A stretch of 64,000 bases of DNA from Reticulitermes speratus (Eukaryota > Arthropoda > Insecta > Blattodea > Rhinotermitidae): contig JAJKFL010000014.1 of NCBI GenBank assembly GCA_021186555.1, forward strand, positions 32,980,033 to 33,044,032, read 5' to 3'. Position 1 is the first letter of the stretch. Each line of letters begins with the position of its first letter. The notes beneath the pieces are model-generated. The model saw only the letters and a program-made list of their open reading frames with translations, made no database searches and had not been told where the DNA came from. This document shows positions 23,216-35,334 of the stretch, piece by piece. A program made the position numbers and the translations under genes.

Positions 23216-23889
23216 CATATTTCAGAGTTGATCCTGTACAACATACGTAATAGAATGTGCTTCTTTAAATAATCCAAATTCAGTCGACCTTCTTCAGTAT
23301 TTAGAAACTAGAAAATATTATAAGTGTATGTAACTGTCTGAAGTTATCGAGCTCACTGCCTACCTGTTTAAGCGTGTTCCAGCACAATGGAGTTTTTCAG
23401 CATTTGCGTATAAAGTTCAGGGTTTCTCGCCCCACACCCCAGGAACCTCACCATGGATTGTCACGCGAAGCCGAGAGAGTTTCACGAGAATTACTTCTGA
23501 ACGGTTTTATTGCCTTTCCTCCCCCACCTACTTTTAAATCCGAGCCCCTAGCTGTAATGTCTCTCCAAATGCACCAACTCCTATCAAAATGTGTGCAATT
23601 AAACGCCATGCAATAGACAACTCAATAGACATTACATAGGCACCTTCATTAAACTTTAACCTGCTGACACATTCGTGTAATTTGTTTCAACGTGTCCATG
23701 TGAGTACACAAACAAAAATACGTAGTTATTCCAAGAGGATTTTATGTTACCTGTACGACAGGTTTCTTAGGATATTTCGTACCGAAAGATACAATTTCGA
23801 TTAGGCCTATTAATTATTTACAAATTTAAAGCCTGGGTAGGTACACATTGTAGGTCACATAGAGGAGAAGTCGGCAGATTCGTGTTGAG

Positions 23890-24090
23890 GTTTTGTGGGT
23901 TATTACACCGTGCAGTCTAGTACATAGTTACAAATTTTTCGGAGATACATACTGCCTTTTTCGTCAGGTTGAAAGTGTTTATTCTGTTGCACGTTCTTTC
24001 GAAACCTTGGTACCCACGTACCAGACTGAAAGGTGCCGTGACTGGGAATTCGGCAATATTAATCTTCTGAGACGTGAAAACCTGAAATTG
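23890..24090. mobile_element. Foldback element of the GAAACGTCGG family (copy F3, diverged)
   Basis: The left part translates WVITPCSLVHSYKFFGDTYC, parallel to WDVTPCRLVNSYRRFG of copy F2. It carries TTACACCGTGCAGTC and TTTTTCGGAGATAC in the expected order. The right arm is weak (CGTACCAGACTGAAAGGTG). Confidence 0.5.
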
Positions 24091-24149
24091 AAATTACCAA
24101 CTTACTAATGAGACAGACTAAACATAGTCTCTTCGATATAATTAAAGGT

Positions 24150-24375
24150 GGGAGTTGGCTGGGTGGTCGTGTATCTTCATGCAATCATGGCCTGACACTA
24201 CTGGATGGAAGCGAATGGTCAGCTTCACATCCCGACCTCTGTACCACTGGGAAAAGGGAACCTGGACACCCACTGCGTAGAGACTGGATGGGTTTCAGAG
24301 ACGGGTTGAAGGCTGTGGGAAAGAAAAAAATGCCTATCCCTTCTGGAAACCGAAACCCGATTCCCTACATGTGCA
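24150..24375 (-). mobile_element. tRNA-derived SINE, family C (diverged)
   Basis: ACTACTGGATGGAAGCGAATGG and TGGTCAGCTTCAC match the tail seen at 7.6 kb. GAAACCGAAACCCGATTCCC stands where the antisense B box should be. Confidence 0.5.
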
Positions 24376-24539
24376 GATAGTAGCTCATTCACTATAAGTC
24401 ATAAAAATCACATATAAGTCCACAGTACATTATAAGGAAGGGTAGAGCTGTTATTTGTAACACATAAGTATCCCCACAGAATTTTTCCCTACTTCGCCCA
24501 GCAGCATTTTCTCGGACTACAAAAATAAATGCCAGAGGT

Positions 24540-24745
24540 ATGTTGAAAGAAAATCGTTATACCAAAAAGGATTATGAGTTATGGTGCACGAGGGAAAAAG
24601 GAATGTTGGAAGACCAATGAAAAGATGGATTGGCCAAAGGAGAATTTAATGTAGATGGAAAACATTATAACTCCTAAACCATAAAGTTTACTATGGCAGT
24701 GAACAACAGAGTGAAACAGACTCACGAAAACTTCAAGCTTGGTGT
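24540..24745 (+). mobile_element. Possible LINE C-terminal remnant
   Basis: Broken translation gives VMVHEGKRNVGRPMKRWIGQ followed by RRI, in the style of the GRPRxRW...DL block at the C-terminus of insect reverse transcriptases. Only this short block supports the call. Confidence 0.35.
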
Positions 24746-25111
24746 CAAAATATTTTTTATGGAAAGTAAAGTTTCATTCGTAATCTGTGTCATGTATAAA
24801 CACTCGCTGGTACGGAAGTTAGCAACGTAATCACTAGAGTTTGGAGTGTTCATGGAAACACTTGTTATTACTTGAGCAGACTTCTTACCAGAGAGCTCTG
24901 CGTTAAAAAGACCTGCAAGTAGATGGGAAAGTAGAAGTGCAATTTAACCACTTGGCGTCAGGTGGCAGCAGCTCCAAATTAGTACCTAGGCATTGCAATG
25001 TAAAGTCGAGAGATTTCTGGCTTTGTGACGCCATATATCATCTCCACGAGTATAGGCAGCCCGCATGCTCAGTCGAGTAAGCAGAAACTACGAGAAATCC
25101 ATATCCTTAGC

Positions 25112-25345
25112 ATGTATGTATGTATGTATGTATGTATGTATGTATATGTGTGTACGTATGTATGCATTATGTATGTGTGTGTACGTATGTATGCATTATG
25201 TATGTGTATGTATGTATACATTATGTATGTGTGCATGTATGTATGTATGTGTATGTGTGTATATGCATGCATGCATGCTTGCTTGCCTGTTTGTATATAT
25301 GTATTGATGTATGTATGTATGTATGTACGTATATGTGTAGGTATG
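25112..25345. repeat. (TATG)n microsatellite with interruptions
   Basis: Mostly TATG with TGTG, CATG and TACG variants over 230 bp. The overlapping 80-130 aa frames (YVCMYVCM, IHTYIHTY) are artefacts of the period-4 repeat. Confidence 0.9.
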
Positions 25346-27020
25346 TATGCTTCTTTTGTTTGTTTGTCTGTTTTGTTTTGTCTGTTCAGTTCATTTAGAA
25401 TGCACCTGTTTGATTGATTGATTGATTGCATAGGCCTGGAAAGGTGCGATAACCTTCATTTCCTTGCATTACATACATTGTTTAGTTGCGTCTGTTGAAT
25501 ATTACCAAACAAGCCCATAATGGAAGATATTAACGATCTTCGGGACGTGACGTCTTGTAGTTAGTATAAATACCAATGTTTGCCGCCTTTTCACGGTAGA
25601 AGTGTAATTCACAGGAAAGCAGTTGTGGTTCTGGACTATTTTGTGATATTACAGATCACAGACGGGGCCTAAGAAGTACTTAAATAAAGGAAAGCGGTAA
25701 AGGAAGAACAGAAAAAAGTAAAGAAAACTGAATAAGACAATTGAATAAATACGACATATGAATAAAACGAAAAAAGAACAGAAATACGAAATTGTGTCCT
25801 TGACACCTTTGTAGGAGAGCCTTTTAAGGGACTCCGGCTGCTATAGGTTCGCTCATAGTAACCTGTCTGGGTCTTCTCTTTCCCGTATCTGTATCGTTTC
25901 TGCTCTCTGAGGCCTACACACTCTAAAGACGGAGGCAAAATTTCGTCCGGATTATCTATATGCAAAATACATGGCGTAATATTTTAGCAAATAAGGATCT
26001 CCAACAGCAACTGATTCGAAATTTTGAATTCATTACAGTATTGTTTAATGGGGTTAAGTGACTCTCAGATTCTCTGAAACTGCTGAGCATCGTTTATTAA
26101 ACTAAAAATGAACATCTGATTCTACCCTGTTTAACTTGTACAGTTGACGAGAATCTTTGAGTAAAGCGAGAACAAATAAACAGAATCTCTGGGGCAGACT
26201 TTCTTAGTCAGTCACCCACGTGCTATCTCTTTCCCCCGCCCCTCTTCCACTTCCGTGTGTAAAGGTCAGGCCGCCTGCAGCAGCAACTGTATTGTGTGAA
26301 TTAATCTCCAGAGGTTTCAAAGTAACCTCTTCATGAACGCAAAAACGGGGTGTGCCTCATGAGCCTTAATTTAATTTCCATCAACATTTCGGTTACGTAA
26401 CTACTTCTTTTAATAGTCTGCAAGCACGAACATGGCGTGCGTGCGTTATAAGTGTGATTGTTGCTCTACGTTCTCTTCAGATAATTAAAATTTTGGCGGA
26501 ATTTAAAATTAGAACATGTACAGTGTTGTAGTGCATGGCAGTTCGCGTCTGTTTTTATCTTTACAATTTGAAGCCTGAAATTCATGTAAATAAGATATAG
26601 AATATCCTTTCCACCTCACATAAACGCTGACGATCTCTGTTACAAAGGTTAAGCGGATAATGTTTGGTGCTTTTCGTTATTTTTGTGACGATTATACGGA
26701 ACACATAAATTAAGTTTTAGAAGAAGTGGAGAAGTTATTTAAAGAGTAAGTTACATAGGACGAAAACGTACAGATAGGTTGTAGAATGAATTATCGTTTA
26801 TTTCTTCTGTATGTTTCCGTCATTTTATATGGTTAGAAAACGTAGATATTAAACACCAAAGTTTACATCAGTAAGTTTAAAATATGTATAGGCCAATACA
26901 TATAAAAGGTAAAGCTATCCCTATACAGGCCTGAACATGCCCATAGAGCTCCAGGAGTTTGAGGCTTCCAGAATTTCTAGACAATTGGTACATGAAGACA
27001 GTGAAGCTTTCAGCCCTAAG
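25346..27020. other. Unassigned sequence
   Basis: No gene seen. Frames such as 25669-25965 (minus) lack any family feature. Confidence 0.4.
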
Positions 27021-27213
27021 AACCGGCCGCATTTGTCCCCAGGAGATGTCTGTGGTACTCATTTCTGTTAGAGGCTGAGTCGACCCCAGGGCCATAGTGC
27101 GGCCGGAAGGATTAAGTTGATGAAAAATCTCAATGACCCCATCGGGAATCAAAACCTCGACCTTTCGCCTTATAGCGCAGCGTCTCAACCAACTGCACCA
27201 TCGCGTACCCAGG
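27021..27213 (-). mobile_element. tRNA-derived SINE, family D (copy D1)
   Basis: The minus strand starts CCTGGGTACGCGATGGTGCA (A-box region GGTGCAGTTGG) and reaches a B-box-like GGTTTTGATTCCCG. The body has CGGCCGCACTATGGCCCTG, then AGCCTCTAACAGAAATG. A second copy lies at 48.6 kb in the same orientation. Confidence 0.7.
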
Positions 27214-27744
27214 CCCATACATATATGCATATGAAATGTGATAGTTAAATTATCATCATTTTGTGTTTTTTCCCTTAGTTTGCGTACTGTGCAATCATAC
27301 GTACATTATCTACTTTTCCAAGTCTAGGCAATATCAGCGATGGCAAATGTTTAATTTGTGATCTTATCTTACATATAGGTCTATGTGTTACAGAAATGCC
27401 ATGTGTGTAATTATTTATTTTTGTATCCAGACATCCATATATCATTCCAACTACATTCATATAGCACACGTTACGTTTTTGTCGTATCACAAAGGGAGAA
27501 GGAAAATAGTTCGGGTGTTGCGGTGGATCACGAGTCGAATGAGACACATCTTTAAGTTATGGTGCAATGGTTAGGTGTCTGTTATGGTCATGTAAATGAG
27601 TCGGCGAAATTGTGGGAGATATTGTACTGACGGGTACACGGCTATCTTGTAACATTGCAAAGACGTTTAATGATAGAGCAGATGGGACATATAGTAACCA
27701 CTGTGCTTTAGTGAGGTAATGTCAAGACTCTACTAAGAGCAAAT
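27214..27744. other. Unassigned sequence
   Basis: No gene or family repeat seen. Confidence 0.4.
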
Positions 27745-27990
27745 TACTGCAATCAGTAATGCTTTGGATTTGTGTTCAGAAGAACCCAGTTCTAATCTCG
27801 GTCGGAACACGGTTTATTTCGATGACATTTTGTGTTTGTCCTCAATCCTTAGAGAAAGTTCCGGGGTAGTTCCTTCAGTGAAACCACGACCACTTCCTTC
27901 CTCGTCCCAACGAATTCCTTATTCATTATCTTCAAATTCGGTGTTATGGAATGAGAGTCTGTGACAGCGTCGTTATGTAAATTACAAGCA
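27745..27990 (+). mobile_element. Possible SINE, family E
   Basis: TTGTCCTCAATCCTTAGAGAAAG parallels TCTCCTCAGTCCTCAGAGTGG at 48.28 kb, where a tRNA-like head is clearer. The block GTGAAACCACGACCACTTCC parallels GATGAGGCCACGACTACTTTC at 30.66 kb and GATGAGGCCCCGACAACTTCC at 39.39 kb. A dispersed repeat is well supported; the SINE label less so. Confidence 0.45.
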
Positions 27991-28254
27991 AAATGAATGA
28001 AGAGAGTCGGATGGAATGACTGAAGAAAGCAAAAAGTACAAAATTCACAATAGCCACAAAGGCTTCACACATTCTTAAAATCGTCACCAGATGAAGATAA
28101 AAAGTGATTCACACTTCGGCCGCCTTTATTGTCGAACTTTGGACATCCCCGATACAAAGCAAGAGTGCTGAAAGATTAAGGCTAATTCAAGCATATAATG
28201 CCCAGCCCCTGTCGCTTCTCGCAGCAGTGTTGATGAAATTTCCAGTCTTCTTAG

Positions 28255-28345
28255 TTGTAAGACGTGTCGACTGGTAAGAGTTACCGACATTTCGGAGGAG
28301 CCTGCTGCATCAATAATGAAGTTGTAGCTGTCAAAGAAAACTTGA
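28255..28345. mobile_element. Half of a GAAACGTCGG-family foldback (copy F4)
   Basis: GTCGACTGGTAAGAGTTACCGA, then CATTTCGGAGGAGCC: the left arm only, with the second arm lost. Confidence 0.5.
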
Positions 28346-29125
28346 ATCTTCGAGTAAGTAATCAAAGAATTGTAATTCTCGGTACCTCGGCCAGGAAAGA
28401 CGGTTTTTAGATTTGACCCAGGGGTCTTCAGAATGTCCATTACATACTTTACCGCTTAGTTAATATACTCTTTTATTTACTGTAAGTAGGACAGTAGGAG
28501 AAAATCTACAATCCTCTAGGGCAAGTCTACGTGTCGTAACTAATGTTTTTGCGTGTTACACTACAGTGCAGAATTGTGGAACAAACGTTTTTGTTACGGA
28601 CTCTATACATCAGTGTTCGTTCTTAATTAAACCATGAAGAAGTTAAAAGCGACTCCAGTAATTCTTAAGTATATAAGTCAATATGAAACTTGCCTCCCCG
28701 GATTGTATGTATCTACAAAACAAGGTTTTGGATTAGGTGTGCGGCTGCGGCGCTCAAAAGGAACTGGGCTCAAAGGATGGATAGATGTCCACCCCAAGCG
28801 CATACAAACCTCAGTACATGTATCTTCACTTTGAAATATCGTGACTGTAATAAACACAGGATCCGAATAGTTCAGGACAATAACTGCTTGTGGACTGAAA
28901 GACAACGGTTCTGTTCATGGCAGGAACAGGATTTCTCTTATCTTCGTGTCCAGGCAATTTCTAAGGCTCTATCTGATATCCTTTAAGCATAGTGTCTCTT
29001 TTATCGTGTCCTTCAGAACGGTATTTCCTCACGGGATGTTCCAGTGGTTGCAGAAGTTAGATGAAGATGCCATGCGCGGGGATAAGATAAAAGGGGCACT
29101 ATATATATATGTATGTATATTCTGT
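28346..29125. other. Unassigned sequence
   Basis: No gene seen; frames at 28634-28986 have no recognisable family. Confidence 0.4.
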
Positions 29126-29373
29126 GGCGCAACAGCCCAAATCAGGCCTAGGCCGCTTCATTTTTTAGGTTTGTAGATCACTCACAACTAGGCGTACACA
29201 CCCAATAGGATTCCTCTGAACGACTGTTCAGCTCGTCACAAAGGCCGCTACCTACACAATACACAAAAAACACACGAAACGAAAAACCATGCCCTCAGCA
29301 GGATTCGGACCCGCGATTCCAAAAATCAAGCGATTGCAAACCTACGCCTTAAACCGCACGGCCACCGGGATCG
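29126..29373 (-). mobile_element. tRNA-derived SINE, family A, second subtype (copy A3)
   Basis: Minus strand: CGATCCCGGTGGCCGTGCGG, TAAGGCGTAGGTTTGCAATC, B box GCGGGTCCGAATCC, and a tail with GCGGCCTAGGCCTGATTTGG. It shares CTCGTCACAAAGGCCGCTAC with the copy at 61.8 kb, so these two form a subtype apart from A1, A2 and A4. Confidence 0.8.
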
Positions 29374-29639
29374 TATATGGAAATATATGTGTACCTGTGA
29401 CTTGTGTCCCTATTCAGCTGTTACAACCAAAGGGAACGCCAAGTATAAATTTAATTAAGTTGCGAGACTTTTGTACATCCCAAAAGTAATTATATTAATG
29501 TAAGTCTGAGTAGCATTTTTTCGGAAAACCTATTGTGACGTAACATTTACGGAGCTCAAGTTACCCTTTTAAGCACAGTGGTTACTGTGTGTACCACACT
29601 GAATATTCAACATTATGTCTACACAATGAATTTATGTGG

Positions 29640-30020
29640 ATCGAAGTCATCTGGGATGTAATCTATTTGCATGTCTTTCAGCGAGTAGTTTCCGACGTTT
29701 CGAAGGATTTAATTCCTTCATATCCGGGGTTAAGGATGTGGATGTTTTTGTAATGTGTGTACGGTGTTCTAATGTATGTACTTGTATTTACTGTATGTAT
29801 TTTGTTTTGTAATTTTTGTATAGTTTGTTTTATATTTTATTTTTATGTATATTTATATGTCCATTTATATTGTGTGTACTAGTGTAAGGACTACTGCCAC
29901 CGGGTGAAAACCCAATTGCAGTAATATAATAATAATAATAAAATAATTAAGCATTCCAAGAGGACACGGCGTGACATCCCAGAAGACTTTCAATCTTCAG
30001 CAATACCGCTGTGAGAACCG
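29640..30020. mobile_element. GAAACGTCGG-family foldback (copy F5) interrupted by a LINE tail
   Basis: The left part is GTTTCCGACGTTTCGAAGG and CATATCCGGGGTTAAG. The right part resumes with CATTCCAAGAGGACACGGCG and TGACATCCC. Joined, they follow copy F2 (which reads TCAAGCATTCCAATAAG), showing the element was once continuous. About 212 bp of retrotransposon 3' end now sits between them. Confidence 0.75.
29735..29946 (+). mobile_element. Non-LTR retrotransposon 3' UTR inserted in F5
   Basis: It ends GGACTACTGCCACCGGGTGA, AAACCCAATTGCAGT and an (ATA)n tail, a 3' end style known from insect LINEs. TTAAG is present on both sides (29730-29734 and 29947-29951) and fits a short target duplication. 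No coding sequence remains. Confidence 0.7.
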
Positions 30021-31120
30021 CATATCTTGCATGTGTATTGTTTGTATGATTCTCGAAAATGAGCACCAGATATTTACATAACTTAAGCTATATTAGTCGA
30101 TTGGCCTTAACACTGGAAATGCTGGGAGTTTTCTGTGAGTACGGAACTGAATTTTAAATAGTTTTTATATGAATTTCAGGCCTAGCGTCTAAGTGCTGTT
30201 AATGTCTTTTCCACCATTTTTTTAGATGGCCACAATTATTGATGACCCCAAATTAAAATGTACAAAGGTCGGGAGGTTGTCGCAGCCACTAATTTCATAC
30301 CGAGTGTAATAAATATTCGTTAGTTCTTTACTGATTATTAACAGAGCCAGACAGACACGCGAGTAAGATTAAGCCACGCACTTAACTGTCTTGATGAAAT
30401 AAAGAAGTCAGACTGCAAAATGTCACACATTCCAGCATTTTAGAGTCACACGTTTTCTTCTGAATACGCATTTATACTGTAATTCGAAATAAGCCTGGTT
30501 GTATTTAGTCAAGCGAACATTGAGTAGAGGTGGTAACAGACCTGTTTAGTTTCTGGAAGGTACCGGTTTGAAATGAAAGCGTAGGTGGCGAATATTCTGA
30601 CTGAAAATTTTCACGGTTTTCTTCCGTCCTTTCAGAAAAATTCCGAGATAATACCTCGGATGAGGCCACGACTACTTTCTTCCATATTCTTCCCAGTTCA
30701 TTAATCATTAATTATCCTATCTGCCATGCTGTATAATCCTAGTTACTGAAAACTTCTTAAATAATGCATAAAGGTAACCGGCCTGGCCACTGTTTTAGCA
30801 GCAAAATAAGGGACTGTTTTGAAAATTTGAGGTTCCATTGGCAAACACGATGAAGGTTATTAAAATGTAATGACCATATTGTTTGGTAGGTAGGTACCAG
30901 AATTTCGGAGGTACTACTCCTGATACCTCATTATTTATGGTACGATATTTTGCTGATCTCTTTAGTGGTGAATTTGTGTGTGTGTTTTGCAATTGGAAAC
31001 TATTCTTAGATATTCAGAGCACATGTAACACGGCTTTGTTTTAATGGAGACAGGCAGAAGTTTTCCTCGAGACGTTGGTGTCGCTCTACCAAATCTACGT
31101 GTACGTGGTATTACGACCGT
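30021..31120. other. Mostly unassigned; shared dispersed block near 30.6-30.7 kb
   Basis: 30635-30710 (AATACCTCGGATGAGGCCAC, GACTACTTTC) matches blocks at 27.87 and 39.38 kb. At about 30885-30935 a TTTCGGAGGTACTACTCC segment may be a remnant foldback arm. No gene seen. Confidence 0.4.
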
Positions 31121-31275
31121 GATATGGCTTAGGCAGTTAGTCGCCGGCTTCTCACGGCGGAGGCCCGGGTTCAGTCCCAGGTCAGTCCTTTTGATATTTG
31201 TGGTGAAAAGGCGGCACTGGAACCGGATGTCCTCCGGGCGCTTCATTCTTGTCTGTCAGTATCAGTGCACCTATG
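31121..31275 (+). mobile_element. tRNA-derived SINE, family B (copy B2, 3' truncated or diverged)
   Basis: Head GATATGGCTTAGGCAGTTAG, CACGGCGGAGGCCCGGG and B box GGGTTCAGTCCCAGG; body GGTGAAAAGGCGGCACTGG. The characteristic 3' tail is not clear. Confidence 0.65.
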
Positions 31276-31870
31276 TTCTGTAGTGCTTACTCATCTATCA
31301 AGGAACACCACAGACGTAGAGTCTTAATAGTTGACAGTCTCATTAAAGAACAGACTTGTCTGTCTTGTCTGCATGACGTCACAACTAAGAAGAGAGCAAT
31401 CTTCAGTAATTCATCCCTTCTTTGTTAATTCCGCTAAGAATTAGAAGTAAACAGGTTTAAAATTGTCACGCTTCGAATAAAGCAAATGGAAATGTGTAAT
31501 TTGTAGAAGTTAATTATAAACTCGGACAAGTTAATTTTGTAAGTTTTGTTGGTTATAACGCTTTTGTAAGTCGCTCGGGTTGTGTCGGATCTTCAAGCAT
31601 GCTAATTTCTTAATTAACGTATCAATTCTAATCTACCCCAGTGCTGACTTCATGAATTAAATTCACAAATTTGGTACACAGCCCTTCATGTTGCAGTACC
31701 TGTTAATTCTTTGTGAAAAGTTGACTGAATTTTCCTCCACGTTTCTGCGTATGATTAAGGATGCCATTTAGTGTATAACCCATCAGTCTAACCGTTTGAA
31801 GCATGGAACAACGTGAAAGTACTTTGCTGTCCAGTGGTCCCCCACATTTTGAAGGGCATTGCTTAATTTG
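31276..31870. other. Unassigned sequence
   Basis: No gene seen. Confidence 0.4.
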
Positions 31871-32092
31871 AAGGCCCCCAGGCTTCGCCCACTTCTCCCG
31901 CTCGACTAGTATTAAGATGAAGAAAAGACTGGAGCATTAATGGAACGATGCTGACAGGGGAAACCGAAGTGCGCTGGGAATAATCTGTCGCAGTGCCACT
32001 TGTCCACCACCAATTTCACATGGATAGGCCTGAAATCGAACCCGGGTGGCCGCGGTGAGAGCCCGGCGACTAACGGCCTGATACATGGCGCG
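31871..32092 (-). mobile_element. tRNA-derived SINE, family B (copy B3)
   Basis: Minus strand: head CGCCATGTATCAGGCCGTTAG, CTCACCGCGGCCACCCGGG, B box GGGTTCGATTTCAGG; body GTGGTGGACAAGTGGCACTG; tail CAGCATCGTTCCATTAATG and GGGCGAAGCCTGGG. Full length, about 220 bp. Confidence 0.8.
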
Positions 32093-33790
32093 TAATTTGG
32101 AAGCATGGTCTTAATGTAACACAAAAAGATTTAGGTTTGTCTCATAGTAAACAGAATGCGCCTCCTATAAGAAGATCCATTTGGTGATGCAGTACAGGGA
32201 AATAAATACTTTTTCTGAGAATCCCACTAAACACAGAACATTCTGTGAGAAGGATGTTGAATAATTTAACGTTGAAGCTGATGGTGAATATACACAGTAA
32301 TCACTGTGCTTTAAAGGGTTAATGGTCCTCCATCTCAAAGAGCTTAGGGCATATTCGGAACAGATTTATAATAGCCTGTTTTATCGATAGCCTTTAATTG
32401 GGCAAGCAAATTGAACCCTGTATGTCTGGAGTGAAATGTCAGTGATTGGTTAGTGATTTTGTTTCCAAGGACAGTCCGCTCCAAAATCGCATTTCATTTA
32501 CTTTATACCAAACACTGTCGTTTATTGTCAGTCACTTTATGAATTCTTATAACGTTTCTTCGTGGAATGTGAAAACCTGAATGTGTCTGAAAATAGATGA
32601 AACCTTTTGAATAAAATAAAGTAAAATGATAATTTGCCACTACGAACATACAGGTTTATAGGTGTGACGTCGAGTGTTCGGGTAAATTACAACTGACTGC
32701 TCGAAGGAACTTCCGGTCCCATATTTTGGTTAACTGAAGGTACCTCCGAAACATCTATGCTTATCTATAAGATTCCACTACGTGGCATCCTAAAAGATAA
32801 TAAGAATCATCAAATTGTAATGTGCATTTTACCTTTACACTTTGGATATTCCACTACAACTTTAGGGCACTAAGTATGATGTTATACGTCGATCTATCCA
32901 GGGTATTTTTTAATTGTTCTTACTATGTTAGAAGGACGATGACCCTTTAATTTTTACTGCGTTTTAATACACTAGTAGGTGCGAAGATTTAAATACAAGT
33001 AACAATTGCGTAGAATATAACGGTAAATATTTGTAAATGAAGTAGAAGCCCATGATATTTGCCCTTAACGTTCTGAGAACAGTAATTAGTGCTTGTTACA
33101 AACGGTTGTTCTCGTCAGTTGCGGGCAAACCGTGGACATTCCTTGATTTTCTTTGAGCAGGCGGTAAGCTTCAAAGATTTAAGAAATTGATTTCTTTCAT
33201 AAGACAAGCTGTAAGTTAGTGCAAAGCCTCTTACGGGGCAGAACACGATACGGTGCTGGGTAATGCCTTGTGGAAACAAACCGGCGGCTTAGGATGCGAA
33301 GACCGCCCGAAAGAAAGAACAAGCAGCAACAACTCACGCAAGTGTTCATGTGCGCTGAAGAAGGGTGCAAGTCCAGGACATGTGCTGTAAGTGTCTACCA
33401 TAGTCCTGTGTCTAAGCGACTCCTCATCTTGGGGAGGGAGCGTTCGTAACCCAGAACATGCTGTGATTTTATGATCCACCTCATCACATGCAGCGATGTC
33501 CGCCTCGAAAAGAACATTAGTCGACAATCACGCCTTTGTCGGCGGTATTATAAGTCGTGCGAATCGACTTACAGTTCTTTCTGCCTGTAAATAAAGTGGT
33601 GGAATCGGATCGCGGTCTTACAGCAGCTATGCGCCGGGTAGCTTGCTTACAGCATGGAATGGTCATATCACGGCCGTCTGGAAGGAGCAAATATGCCTGC
33701 AGCATAGACGCCTCTCTTTATAAAAACTTGGATTTTTATTCTTACGTCAGCACTTTTATGCGCTTTCGCAAAATTGCGAAAAGCGACTAT
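32093..33790. other. Mostly unassigned; half foldback near 32.7-32.8 kb
   Basis: 32690-32815 contains GTTAACTGAAGG, ACCTCCGAAACATC and CCACTACGTGGCATCC, the right-arm order of the GAAACGTCGG family (copy F6). No gene seen elsewhere. Confidence 0.4.
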
Positions 33791-33807
33791 TAGCTTGGTC
33801 ATGTTAG

Positions 33808-33838
33808 TCTGTCTCTCTGTCTGTCCGTCCGTCCGTCC
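33808..33838. repeat. Short (GTCT/GTCC)n microsatellite
   Basis: GTCTGTCTCTCTGTCTGTCC followed by GTCCGTCCGTCC. Confidence 0.8.
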
Positions 33839-35334
33839 TCCCCATGGAACAACTCGGCAACCAATCGACGGATTTTCATGAATTTTATATTTGAGCATTT
33901 TTCTAAAAGATGTCGAGAAAATTTAAGTCTCATTAAAATCTGACAAGAATAACGGGCACTTTACATGAAGACCAATATACATTTGTGATCTTATCTCGCT
34001 CAGTTCTTCTTAGAATGAGAAATGTTTCAAACAGACTTCTAGAGAAAAATCAAAACATACATTTTATGTTCAGTAACGTTTTTTCCGAAAATCGTGCCGT
34101 TTTTTAGATAACGTGGAAGAATACGGTAAGAGCCAGACAGGCTGCAGATGACAATATAATACGGCGCATGCGCATTACATGATGCATAACAAAGGCTACA
34201 GACATGCACTCAGAATATGTAATACTTATTGCTTTTCCACGGCAACAGTGGTTACGTGAATGCGCGTAAATGTTACTTTTATACGTACATTGCCTGTCTT
34301 GTTTTCTTTCATGTCTCTTCTTAACTGCTCTTCTATACATAGTTAGTCCTTAAATGAAAAATAACGCTATGGCTTCCTATATTAGAAAGTGTCATAGTAT
34401 AATACGTGTATTCTGTAAGAACAATTTTTGTTCGGTTAAGAGTGGGCAACACAGAACGATCTGTTCTGTCTAACTGCTTGTAACCAACACATCCAACACA
34501 TCTTCCAGTACAGCCTGCTGATAAGTACAAGTAAAGCGATCGAAATCTTGGTCTTCGGCAGTGATATACTCGTAAGATTGAGAACGGGCTGCATTCAACG
34601 GGACCGCTGCAGGCTTATGAGAGCCTACTTGGGCTTTTGAAGGTGAAATGCATACCTGAAAACAGCGCTACATTCTTCTTCCCGTACACGGGCTTGCAGT
34701 GTCAGTTGCAGAAGGATTCACGTGTCTTTAAATGAGGCGGCAGTTTAGGCACTAATCTTGGTAAATGGAAAGAATAAACACGTATCTTGTGGGTTCAAGT
34801 CGGCTGCCTACTCTCCTACCTTTACCTATATTACACACTCTGTCTTTTCTGCAAATAGCAAACCGATTACGCGACATACATAGGCGTACGTAAATTTACG
34901 TTATAGCTTTTTGTCTGGAAAACACCAAATAATGCAAAACCGCGTACACCGAATACATCTTTCCATATAACCTGTGTTGAACGCGGGGGGTTACGTCCTT
35001 CATCGGTTTTTTTTTTTCAATTTTAAACCCGGTGACTGTGATGCTTATGCGTTATTATGTAACACAACGCCCTGTGAGCCTTATAATCCACTTCTCAGTT
35101 TCTACTTTGTCTTCCATTTACTCTCCGTTCTGTGCGTTTAATATTTTGTGTTACCTTGATACCCAATTCTGTATTGGTTTCAACTATACATATTTCCGTA
35201 TGTGTCTAATAGGTATTATGTATATCTCGTTTATCTTCAGCCTTTATTGACTAGTTTCAGACCTGTTCGTATAAGTAACCGGTTTCTGACACCTAAGTCT
35301 TGTATGAACGGGAGATCATCGCATCACAGGGCTT
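33839..35334. other. Unassigned sequence
   Basis: No gene or family repeat recognised. The frames at 34104-34530 on the minus strand show no signature. Confidence 0.4.

Noticed and set aside
25025..25431. Frames of 80-130 aa on both strands
   Set aside because: They translate a TATG microsatellite.
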